From contig JBJMLG010000162.1 in the NCBI GenBank assembly GCA_045805385.1, positions 1-5,655 on the forward strand: a DNA stretch of 5,655 bases, written 5' to 3'. This DNA is from JADGHQ01 sp045805385 (GTDB taxonomy: Bacteria; Actinomycetota; Thermoleophilia; Solirubrobacterales; Thermoleophilaceae). Position numbers and translations under genes: made by a program. Below, one piece after another: positions 1 to 5,543 of the stretch (within the stretch, counting starts at the first letter, position 1; every line of letters begins with the position of its first letter). Under the pieces are notes generated by a model that worked only from the letters and a program-made list of their open reading frames with translations, was not told the origin of the DNA and made no database searches.

Positions 1-10
1 ACGCACGCAT
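1..10 (-). CDS. Possible start of a divergent gene leaving the window
   Basis: Only three codons (Met-Arg-Ala) lie inside the window, so nothing can be said about the product. The call rests on signals upstream of the ATG on the minus strand: a purine-rich Shine-Dalgarno GGGGAAGG at 20-27, nine bases from the ATG, preceded by a well-spaced promoter at 48-76. It would be transcribed divergently from the membrane-protein gene that begins at 122. It could also be a chance ATG. Confidence 0.35.
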
Positions 11-19
11 CAGGGCAGG

Positions 20-27
20 CCTTCCCC
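20..27 (-). promoter_or_regulatory. Shine-Dalgarno for the possible divergent gene
   Basis: Read on the minus strand this is GGGGAAGG, ending nine bases before an ATG at position 10. Most genes in this window have weak or no recognisable ribosome site, so this one stands out. Confidence 0.4.
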
Positions 28-47
28 GCCGTTGGCGGACAGTCGTC

Positions 48-76
48 ACAGTAGTCCCCGGTCTACCGCCTCTCAA
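48..76 (-). promoter_or_regulatory. Putative sigma-70-type promoter, minus strand
   Basis: On the minus strand TTGAGA (71-76, five of six matches to TTGACA) is separated by exactly 17 bases from TACTGT (48-53, fitting the actinobacterial TAnnnT pattern). Transcription would begin near position 40 and meet the Shine-Dalgarno at 20-27. The promoter lies inside the longer version of the plus-strand membrane-protein frame that would start at TTG 32, which argues against that longer start. Confidence 0.4.
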
Positions 77-121
77 CCGACGGTCGCCCCGGGGTCGGGA
101 CACGGTGTAGGTTTCGGCCCA

Positions 122-604
122 ATGGACGTCCGGCGACTGAACGTCGGAGAGCTCGTGGGCTTCGTCGGCGCCGGGGTCCTGGCCCTCTCGCTTTTCCTGC
201 CCTGGTTCTCGACGAGCTGCGAGCGCCCCGGGGTGCCCGCGGGCTGCAACCAGTTCTCGCGCTACCACGGCACGTACGGCACCTTCAACGCCTGGCAGAC
301 CTTCGGCGTGCTGGACTGGCTGCTGCTCGCCGCCTGCACCGCGCCGTTCATCCTCGCCTGGATTGTCCTCCGCGGGCACAAGCTCACATGGCGGCCGGGG
401 GAAGTCACGATGATCGTCGGGATGGTCGCGTTCGCGTTGATCCTTCTCAACGGGATCATCCTCGGGAAGCCCGGCGACACGGTGGACATGTCGCTCGAGT
501 GGGGCTACTTCGTCGCGCTGCTCGGCGCGGCGGGGATCCTCGCGGGCGGCCTGATCCGCCAGGGGGTGGGCGGACGCACGCGCAAACCGCCCGGTACGTT
601 GTAG
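122..604 (+). CDS. Small four-helix membrane protein of unknown function
   Basis: The 160-residue product has four hydrophobic segments, at about residues 11-29, 61-83, 95-114 and 127-145. Arginine and lysine near the N-terminus, in the 84-91 loop and in the tail (146-155) predict both ends in the cytoplasm. The first outside loop holds two cysteines, C33 and C42, that could form a disulfide. I do not recognise a family or a catalytic motif. ATG 122 was chosen over the in-frame TTG at 32 because codons 32-121 lose the strong G/C third-position bias of the rest and overlap a likely divergent promoter; no clear ribosome site precedes either start. The stop is six bases before the glpX start, so the two are probably co-transcribed and may be translationally coupled. 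It might be an accessory membrane protein, but no link to sugar metabolism is shown. Confidence 0.75.
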   Translation: MDVRRLNVGELVGFVGAGVLALSLFLPWFSTSCERPGVPAGCNQFSRYHGTYGTFNAWQTFGVLDWLLLAACTAPFILAWIVLRGHKLTWRPGEVTMIVGMVAFALILLNGIILGKPGDTVDMSLEWGYFVALLGAAGILAGGLIRQGVGGRTRKPPGTL

Positions 605-610
605 CCGCCG

Positions 611-1636
611 ATGGTCGCTGGAGAGCAGCCACAAGCCGGCCCCGCGCGGTCGACACGGCCCGACCGCAACCTCGCGCTCGAGCTCGTGCGCGTGACCGAG
701 GCGGCCGCGCTTGCCGCGGCCCGCTGGGTGGGAATGGGCGACAAGATCTCCGCCGACCAGGCAGCGGTGGACGCCATGCGCCACGTGCTCGACACCGTGC
801 GCATGGACGGCGTCGTCGTGATCGGCGAGGGCGAGAAGGACGAGGCGCCGATGCTCTACAACGGCGAGCAGATCGGCGACGGCTCGCCTCCGACCGTGGA
901 CATCGCCGTCGACCCCCTCGAGGGCACGACCCTCACCGCCAAGGGCTACCCGAGCGCGCTCGCGGTGATCGCGCTCTCCCAGCGCGGCACGATGTTCAAC
1001 CCCGGGCCGATCGTCTACATGGAGAAGATGGCCGCGCGCGAGGAGTTCAAGGACCTGCTCGATCTCGACCGGCCGCTGCGCGAGACCGTGAAGCTGTTCG
1101 CCGAGCGCAAGGGCACGGACGTGCGCGACGTGATGGTCGTGATGCTCGAGCGGCCGCGCCACGAGCAGGCCATCAAGGACGTGCGCGAGGCTGGCGCACG
1201 CGTGCGCCTGATCACCGACGGCGATGTGTCGGCCGCTCTTCTCGCCGTCACCGAGCGCTCGCCGGTGGACCTCCTGTGGGGGATCGGCGGCACCCCGGAG
1301 GGCGTGATCTCCGCCGCTGCGATCAAGTGCATCGGCGGCGCCATGGTGGGCCGTCTGTGGCCGCGCAACGACGAGGAGCGACAGGCGGCGGTCGACGAGG
1401 GGTACGACCTCTCCGACGTACTCGACAGCGAGCGCCTGGTGAGCGGCAACGACTGCTTCTTCGCGGCCACCGGCGTCACCGACGGCGACGTGCTCCAGGG
1501 CGTTCGCTACGAGGGCTCCCGCGGCGCCACCACGGAATCGCTCGTGATGCGCTCGCGCTCGGGCACGGTGCGCCGCATCTCGGCCCGCCACGACCGCACG
1601 AAGCTCCGCGAGATTACCGGCGAACGCTTCGGCTGA
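611..1636 (+). CDS. glpX: Fructose-1,6-bisphosphatase, class II (GlpX)
   Basis: This cytoplasmic enzyme hydrolyses fructose 1,6-bisphosphate to fructose 6-phosphate and phosphate, the committed step of gluconeogenesis. The 341-residue product aligns along its length with E. coli GlpX from memory: GDKISAD (43-49), IGEGEKDEAPMLYNGE (71-86), DIAVDPLEGT (97-106), the DGDV segment (203-206), GIGGTPEGV (224-232) and TGVTDGD near the C-terminus. The metal and catalytic residues known in E. coli (D33, E57, D85, E88, T90, E213) correspond to D49, E73, D101, E104, T106 and E230, all present. The N-terminus is about 16 residues longer than in E. coli. ATG 611 is the only plausible start; no Shine-Dalgarno is evident, and the preceding stop is six bases away, which suggests coupling. 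The TGA stop lies inside the left arm of a palindromic repeat. No class I FBPase motifs are seen. Some members of this family also act on sedoheptulose bisphosphate, which the sequence cannot decide. Confidence 0.97.
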   Translation: MVAGEQPQAGPARSTRPDRNLALELVRVTEAAALAAARWVGMGDKISADQAAVDAMRHVLDTVRMDGVVVIGEGEKDEAPMLYNGEQIGDGSPPTVDIAVDPLEGTTLTAKGYPSALAVIALSQRGTMFNPGPIVYMEKMAAREEFKDLLDLDRPLRETVKLFAERKGTDVRDVMVVMLERPRHEQAIKDVREAGARVRLITDGDVSAALLAVTERSPVDLLWGIGGTPEGVISAAAIKCIGGAMVGRLWPRNDEERQAAVDEGYDLSDVLDSERLVSGNDCFFAATGVTDGDVLQGVRYEGSRGATTESLVMRSRSGTVRRISARHDRTKLREITGERFG

Positions 1637-1756
1637 GCCTGCCAGGCGGCTGCAAAGCGTCGCTCTGCGGCGTCCTCGGGCGCTCGCCGTACTGTCGTAC
1701 GGCTTCGGCCCTGCGTCCTTGCATAGCTCGCTTTTCGCTCGCCTGACAGGCTCAGC
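1632..1756. repeat. 125-bp imperfect palindrome between convergent genes
   Basis: The outer arms are 17 bases each (1632-1648 and 1740-1756) with one mismatch. The centre is a perfect 7-bp stem, GCCGTAC (1686-1692) and GTACGGC (1697-1703), with a TGTC loop. By hand about 70 percent of positions pair across the whole element with one gap. Immediately adjoining and overlapping is a perfect short hairpin, GCTCAGC-TTC-GCTGAGC (1750-1766). The two TGA stops of glpX (1634-1636) and the opposing gene (1752-1754, minus) sit at mirror positions in the arms. The shape suggests a REP/MITE-like dispersed palindrome, and its position between two gene ends suggests a bidirectional transcript end or mRNA 3' stabiliser. 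No T-tract follows on either strand, so it is not a textbook intrinsic terminator. Whether it is repeated elsewhere cannot be seen here. Confidence 0.75.
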
Positions 1757-2486
1757 TTCGCTGAGCTGGCGCGCGGTCCACTTCCCCCGGCTCCAGCTCG
1801 AGGGGCTCGTCCTCGCTGGCGCGCAGCTTCCCGACGATCGACGGTGCCAGGTCGAGGCGTGCCAGCGAACGCAGGAATGCGTTCGTCACGATCTGGTGGA
1901 TGCGCACCTGCGTGAGCGAGTAGATGTGTCGCCCGATGCGCGCGAACCAGCCCCAGCCGCGCAGCAGCGGGTAGAAGTTCTCCACCTCTGATTTCACGCG
2001 GACTGTGGCGAAGTCGTCGCTTGTTGTGGTGGGATCGTCGGGCAGGAGGGATTCCGGCGGCCGTCTCACCGAGATCCGCAAGTAGCCCTTGTTGCGCCCG
2101 TTCGGCGCGACCAGCAGGCCGCGGTTGATGCGCCAGGTCACCTCGCCGCAGTCCGCCTCCGCCGTGTACTCGGGCGCGTGGAAGGTGAGCAGCCTGAACG
2201 GGCGGCGCAGGAACACGACCTCGCGCGAGGTGGGGGTGTACAGGACCCTGAGCAGACCGAGCGACACGCGCGTGAGAAAGCGCCAGTAGGTGCGCGCCAG
2301 CCGCTCGAGGTACTCGGCCGACCAGACGCGGTCGAGCTCGGTACGCGGGAGCGTCACGTCGGCCTCTTGCCGGCTCGCGACGCTGCCGTCCTCGTTCGCC
2401 GTCGAGGCGGGGCCGCGGACGAGGTGCACCCGGGCGCGAGCCGTGCGCCTGCGCTCGAACTCCCTGCGCGGGTCGTGCGTCTGCAC
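1752..2486 (-). CDS. Conserved-looking protein of unknown function downstream of moeA
   Basis: The 244-residue soluble-looking protein has no signal peptide or convincing membrane segment. An arginine-rich, probably disordered N-terminus (1-45) precedes a folded part. That part starts with a helix rich in aromatic residues (TYWRFLTRVSLGLLRVLY, 66-83), continues with alternating beta-like segments (VVFLRRPFRLLTF, VTWRINRGLLV, GYLRISVRR) and ends in a helical region (IYSLTQVRIHQIVTNAFLRSL). I do not recognise the family and no catalytic motif stands out. GTG 2486 was chosen because codons downstream of it are almost all G/C-ended while those upstream are not. A GTG at 2357, preceded by AGAGG five bases away, is a reasonable shorter alternative. 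It follows moeA after 29 bases on the same strand, so it is probably the last gene of that operon. Its TGA lies in the palindrome shared with glpX. A molybdenum-related role would be a guess from position only. Confidence 0.8.
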   Translation of the reverse strand: MQTHDPRREFERRRTARARVHLVRGPASTANEDGSVASRQEADVTLPRTELDRVWSAEYLERLARTYWRFLTRVSLGLLRVLYTPTSREVVFLRRPFRLLTFHAPEYTAEADCGEVTWRINRGLLVAPNGRNKGYLRISVRRPPESLLPDDPTTTSDDFATVRVKSEVENFYPLLRGWGWFARIGRHIYSLTQVRIHQIVTNAFLRSLARLDLAPSIVGKLRASEDEPLELEPGEVDRAPAQRS

Positions 2487-2515
2487 GAGTGAAACGTAAC
2501 GGACCCGGTGCGCCT

Positions 2516-3700
2516 TCAGAGCAGTTCGGCGTCGACGCGGTCGCCGGCCGCGAGGCTGCCCTCTCCGGCCGGCACGAGTGCCAGCGCTCCGGCTCCGAGC
2601 ATCGAGGTGAGCACGTGCGATCCCTGCTCCTTCGTCGGCTCCACGTGGAAGCCGTCGTCGCGCGCCTCGACCCGGCAGCGGATCGCCTGGTCGCGTGCGG
2701 GGTTGCGCTCGATGGGAGCGTCCAGCACTGCGCGCACGCGGACGTCGCCGGCGTCTCCACCCTGCAGCGCCCGCAGTGCCGGGCGCGCGAACAGGTGGAA
2801 GGTCACCATCGCCGAGACGGGGTTCCCCGGCAGCCCGAACACGAGCTTGCCCGGCGCGGTGCCGAACCAGGTCGGCTTCCCGGGCTTCAGCCGCACGCCC
2901 CAGAACACCTCCTCCACGCCCAGCTCGCGAAGGGCGGGCTTCACGTGGTCGTGCGGGCCGACCGACACGCCGCCAGACACGCACACCACGTCGGCCGAGC
3001 CGAGCGCCTGTCCGAGGGCCGCCGTGGTCGCCGCCGGCTCGTCGCGCACCGTCGCCCGCTCGACCACTCGCGCGCCGGCGCTCTCCGCCTGTGCGGCGAG
3101 GGCGATCGCGTTCGAGTCGCGGATCTGGCCCGGGCCGAGCGGCTCGCCGGGAGGCACGAGCTCGTCGCCCGTCGCGAGCACGGCCACGCGCGGCTGGGCG
3201 CCGACGCGCACGCGCGCGTGCCCGAGCGACGCGAGCACGGCGAGCTCCGCGGGGCCCAGCGTGTCCCCGGCGCGAAGCACCGTCTCGCCCTCGCGCACGT
3301 CCTCGCCGGCGTAGCGCACGTTCTCGCCCACCCTCGTCTCAGGTGCGACGACCCGCCCGTCGCGCTCCTCGGCCCGCTCGATGGGAACGACGGCGTTCGC
3401 GCCCGCCGGGATCTCGGCCCCGGTGGAGATCCGGACGGCCTGCCCGCGTGAAAGCTCGCCGCTCCAGGGCGCGCCCGCGCGCGACTCGCCGGCCAGATCC
3501 AGCTCTCCTCCCGAACCCGCGATCAGCGCGAACCCGTCCATCGCGGAGGAGTCGAAGGGGGGCAGGCGCTCGGCGCTCGTCACGTCCTCGGCCAGCACCC
3601 GCCCGAGCGCCGTGGCGATCTCGAGCTCTTCTGGGGCCAGCCGGAAGCTCGCGCCGAGCACCCTTCGGCGCGCCTCGGCGATGTCGATCAGGTCCGGCAC
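2516..3700 (-). CDS. moeA: Molybdopterin molybdenumtransferase MoeA
   Basis: MoeA inserts molybdate into adenylylated molybdopterin, the last common step of molybdenum cofactor synthesis in the cytoplasm. The 394-residue product is of normal family length. It carries the family blocks in order: PPFDSSAMDGFA (47-58), RISTGAEIPAGANAVV (90-105), GEDV (132-135), VLATGDELV (174-182), IRDSN (193-197), SGGVSVGPHDHVKPAL (242-257), and GLPGNPVSA (289-297), followed by the C-terminal beta domain. Residues matching those important in E. coli MoeA (D59, T100, E188, D259, P298, P301) are present as D55, T93, E180, D251, P291 and P294. The GTG start has GGGAAG nine bases upstream. It lies 31 bases after the degenerate GGDEF gene and 29 before the unknown gene, suggesting one transcript. 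No other moa, mob or mog gene is in the window. Gephyrin-like or Glp-type paralogues share these motifs, so MoeA is a family-level call. Confidence 0.96.
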   Translation of the reverse strand: MPDLIDIAEARRRVLGASFRLAPEELEIATALGRVLAEDVTSAERLPPFDSSAMDGFALIAGSGGELDLAGESRAGAPWSGELSRGQAVRISTGAEIPAGANAVVPIERAEERDGRVVAPETRVGENVRYAGEDVREGETVLRAGDTLGPAELAVLASLGHARVRVGAQPRVAVLATGDELVPPGEPLGPGQIRDSNAIALAAQAESAGARVVERATVRDEPAATTAALGQALGSADVVCVSGGVSVGPHDHVKPALRELGVEEVFWGVRLKPGKPTWFGTAPGKLVFGLPGNPVSAMVTFHLFARPALRALQGGDAGDVRVRAVLDAPIERNPARDQAIRCRVEARDDGFHVEPTKEQGSHVLTSMLGAGALALVPAGEGSLAAGDRVDAELL

Positions 3701-3709
3701 CAGCCGGAT

Positions 3710-3715
3710 CTTCCC
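3710..3715 (-). promoter_or_regulatory. Shine-Dalgarno deciding the moeA GTG start
   Basis: On the minus strand GGGAAG lies nine bases before the GTG at 3700. It sits in the 31-base gap after the upstream stop codon, so moeA can be translated independently within the shared transcript. It supports GTG 3700, since no ATG occurs near the N-terminus. Confidence 0.5.
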
Positions 3716-3731
3716 AGCGCAGCTGGTCGGG

Positions 3732-4328
3732 CTACACCGCGGTGTGGATCGGCGTGACCGTGGCCGAGTCGACCACGGGCGCGCTCTCCTGTCCCACCCG
3801 CTCGTGCGCGAGGAAGAGCAGATCCGCGGTGGTCACCCCGTCGTCGGGGTAGACCGCGGTGCCGGCGGGCGGCAGCAACCCATCGGCGCCCGCGCAGGTC
3901 CACGCCTGCACGCGCACCCGGTCGGCCACGACCGCTGCGGAGGCCGGGCCGATCCCGGGCAGCAGCACGGCGGTGCGGCCGTCGCCGGCGTCGAGCGCCG
4001 CGGATATGTCGTCTGCCGACTGCGCGAGCTCGAGGCGGGCCGCGGGAGTGCGAAGCCCGGCGTCGACGATCACAAGCGCGAACGGCTCCGTCCCGGTTAG
4101 GAGCGCGTCGAGCGCGTCGCGTACGGCCGGCTCCTTCCGCACCGCGGGCGTGGCGAGCACCTCCACCGCGGCGTCGAGCATCTCCTCGAGACGCACGAGG
4201 CGCTCGCTCATGGGGACCGCGACCAGCTCCTCCACGGTTGCGCGTTCCACCTCGATACCGAGCCATCGGCGTAGCACCGCCTCTCGGCGGCCCGCCAGCG
4301 CGTCCTCAGCACCGAGGTGGAATCCCAT
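3732..4328 (-). CDS. Small protein with degenerate GGDEF-like domain
   Basis: The 198-residue protein has two parts. Residues 8-60 are a helical segment centred on RRW (20-22) and rich in Glu and Leu. Residues 82-180 follow the pattern of the GGDEF fold: FALVIVD (83-89) fits the first strand, RTAVLLPGIGPASAAVVADRV (118-138) fits the segment after the signature, and GTAVYPDDGVTTADLLFLA (156-174) fits the C-terminal strand-helix unit. The signature itself reads GDGRT (115-119) instead of GGDEF, the DxLTGLxN motif is absent, and about 15 residues are missing before the signature compared with the cyclase encoded at 4495-5511. It should therefore not make c-di-GMP, and might bind nucleotide or protein, or be a decaying copy. 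ATG 4328 was chosen because the domain starts just after it; ATG 4361 (11 residues longer) has GGAGG directly abutting it. It is the first gene of the likely moeA operon and divergent from the intact cyclase. The fold assignment is by eye. Confidence 0.7.
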   Translation of the reverse strand: MGFHLGAEDALAGRREAVLRRWLGIEVERATVEELVAVPMSERLVRLEEMLDAAVEVLATPAVRKEPAVRDALDALLTGTEPFALVIVDAGLRTPAARLELAQSADDISAALDAGDGRTAVLLPGIGPASAAVVADRVRVQAWTCAGADGLLPPAGTAVYPDDGVTTADLLFLAHERVGQESAPVVDSATVTPIHTAV

Positions 4329-4334
4329 GGGATT
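4321..4334. repeat. 14-bp perfect palindrome over a start codon
   Basis: AATCCCATGGGATT reads identically on both strands and covers the ATG start (4328-4326, minus) of the degenerate GGDEF gene. It lies at the edge of the divergent region and could be an operator or simply chance. Symmetry does not extend further. Confidence 0.3.
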
Positions 4335-4436
4335 ACGCGATTCGCCGCGGGCCGCCCCCATCCTCCAAGCCGCCGCGTTTGAAGCGGGGTCTTCCCGGCT
4401 ACACCACATGGGGGGTGACATATCCCGCCCGGTCGC

Positions 4437-4466
4437 TTGCGGATTTGCCAGGAGCGGGGTTAGCAT
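4437..4466 (+). promoter_or_regulatory. Putative promoter of the diguanylate cyclase gene
   Basis: TTGCGG (4437-4442) and TAGCAT (4461-4466) are separated by 18 bases, a fair match to the sigma-70-like TTGAC/TAnnnT pattern. A transcript starting near 4473 would contain AGGG at 4483-4486, eight bases before GTG 4495. The rest of the 4329-4494 divergent region shows no convincing minus-strand promoter or riboswitch fold. Confidence 0.35.
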
Positions 4467-4494
4467 CGTGGCCAAGGCCGACAGGGATGTGAAC

Positions 4495-5511
4495 GTGCCT
4501 GAACCACCGGTTCGCCGCTTTTTATCTGCGCTGGACGCATCGTTAAATCGACTTGAGGAGTCTCGCTCGGAGCTGGCAAAAGCCTGGCTTCTTCGCGTGC
4601 TCGAACGCGCACCGCTGGATGAGATCCAGCGGATCCCCACCGATCGCGTCGTCCGGGAGCTCCCGGACCTGATCAGCGGGATCCTCGCCGCGGTCTCGGC
4701 GGGGTCGAACTCGGGAGGCGAGGAGGTCGCAACGCGCTCGCAGGACGTGGCCGGCCGGATCGCCTCGCTGTCGGGCCGCGAGCACCCTGCGCCTTACGAC
4801 CTGGCGCGCGATATCGCGGCGCTTCAGTCGGTGATGATCGGCTCGCTCGGCCGAGAGATGCGCGAGGACGGCGGCGCCAGCTTCGTGGACGTCGCCGAGC
4901 GCCTGGCCACGGTGTTCGGCGCGATCCAGGCCGCCGCAGCCGACGAGCTCGTGCGCGAGCGCTCGCGAGAGCTCGAGTGGCTCGCGAACACGGACGCGCT
5001 CACGGGGCTCTACAACGTCCGATTCCTGCAGCAGCAGCTGCTCCAGCTCGTGGCGGTGCAGCAGCGCTACGGCGACGCGTTCGCGGTGCTCCTGCTCGAC
5101 ATCAACGGGCTCAAGCGGATCAACGACGCACACGGCCACGCCGCTGGCGACCGCATGCTGGTGGGCGTCGCCGCGGCGATCCGGGCGACCGTGCGGACCA
5201 TCGACACGACCGTTCGCATGGGCGGCGACGAGTTCTGCGTGCTGGCCCCGCACCAGACGGCGTCGGGGGCAAAGATCCTCGCGTACCGCATCGGCGCCGG
5301 TGTCGAGCAAATAGAGAACGACGGCGGCATCCAGATCGGCGTATCGATCGGAGTGGTCTCCTGCCCGCAGCACGGCAGCGACCCGGACCGACTGCTGGAG
5401 CTCGCGGACGCCGCGATGTACCGGGCAAAGGCCTCGGGCGAGCGAGTAGCTGTCGGTAGCCCGACGGACCTGCCGACGGCCGGCGACGAGACCAACGCCG
5501 GGACCCAGTAG
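4495..5511 (+). CDS. Diguanylate cyclase with helical N-terminal region
   Basis: The protein (338 residues) should condense two GTP into cyclic di-GMP. The C-terminal domain (about 160-320) is intact: DALTGLYN (167-174), LLLDINGLKRIND (199-211) with metal-binding D202, GHAAGD (214-219), the GGDEF signature at 243-247, SIGV (284-287) and ADAAMYRAK (304-312). R234 and D237 form the RxxD inhibitory site five residues before the signature, so product feedback is likely. Residues 1-155 are mostly helical, with no membrane segment or signal peptide. The part around AWLLRVLERA (30-39) resembles the RsbRD-type N-terminal sensor helices, a by-eye impression. No EAL domain follows. GTG 4495 is chosen because AGGG lies eight bases upstream and a promoter ends at 4466; GTG 4468 and ATG 4408 are in-frame alternatives. 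Two TTA leucine codons (4522 and 4543) are unusual for such GC-rich DNA. It is divergent from the degenerate GGDEF gene and convergent with a LuxR-type gene. Confidence 0.95.
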   Translation: MPEPPVRRFLSALDASLNRLEESRSELAKAWLLRVLERAPLDEIQRIPTDRVVRELPDLISGILAAVSAGSNSGGEEVATRSQDVAGRIASLSGREHPAPYDLARDIAALQSVMIGSLGREMREDGGASFVDVAERLATVFGAIQAAAADELVRERSRELEWLANTDALTGLYNVRFLQQQLLQLVAVQQRYGDAFAVLLLDINGLKRINDAHGHAAGDRMLVGVAAAIRATVRTIDTTVRMGGDEFCVLAPHQTASGAKILAYRIGAGVEQIENDGGIQIGVSIGVVSCPQHGSDPDRLLELADAAMYRAKASGERVAVGSPTDLPTAGDETNAGTQ

Positions 5512-5543
5512 CCGCGACGCGGCTGTACGCCCTGGGGCGGCAG

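Noticed and set aside
388..1746. Long plus-strand open frame overlapping glpX in another frame
   Set aside because: The product is dominated by Arg, Ala, Gly and His, as expected of an out-of-frame reading of GC-rich coding DNA; glpX in the true frame has all family motifs.
1507..2760. Long minus-strand open frame crossing the palindrome and two gene ends
   Set aside because: It reads antisense to glpX and out of frame with moeA and the unknown gene, has low-complexity Arg/Ala composition and shows no recognisable domain.
2487..2984. N-terminal extension of the unknown minus-strand gene into moeA
   Set aside because: The open frame continues upstream of 2486, but it overlaps real moeA codons and gives Arg-rich, low-complexity sequence; codon bias changes near 2486.
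3734..3745. 12-bp perfect palindrome ACACCGCGGTGT at the end of the degenerate GGDEF gene
   Set aside because: Short, GC-rich, inside coding sequence and without further symmetry or a T-tract; chance is sufficient.
2489..3852. Several plus-strand open frames opposite moeA
   Set aside because: All are complementary-strand shadows of moeA with Arg/Ser/Pro-rich translations and no motifs.
3859..4494. Upstream extension of the diguanylate cyclase frame
   Set aside because: The frame is open far upstream but lies antisense to the degenerate GGDEF gene and is Ser/Arg/Ala-rich; ribosome site and promoter point to a start near 4495.
4380..4495. Possible c-di-GMP (GEMM) riboswitch before the cyclase gene, suggested by GCGGGGTTAGCATCG
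   Set aside because: Only the tail resembles the GEMM-I end. The required upstream core and paired helices are not found, and the same bases fit a promoter -10 element better.
4543..5495. Minus-strand open frames opposite the diguanylate cyclase
   Set aside because: They are antisense shadows of a gene with complete GGDEF motifs and carry no recognisable domain.
5512..5522. Small hairpin between the cyclase and LuxR gene ends as a terminator
   Set aside because: The stem is only four to five base pairs and no T-run follows on either strand.
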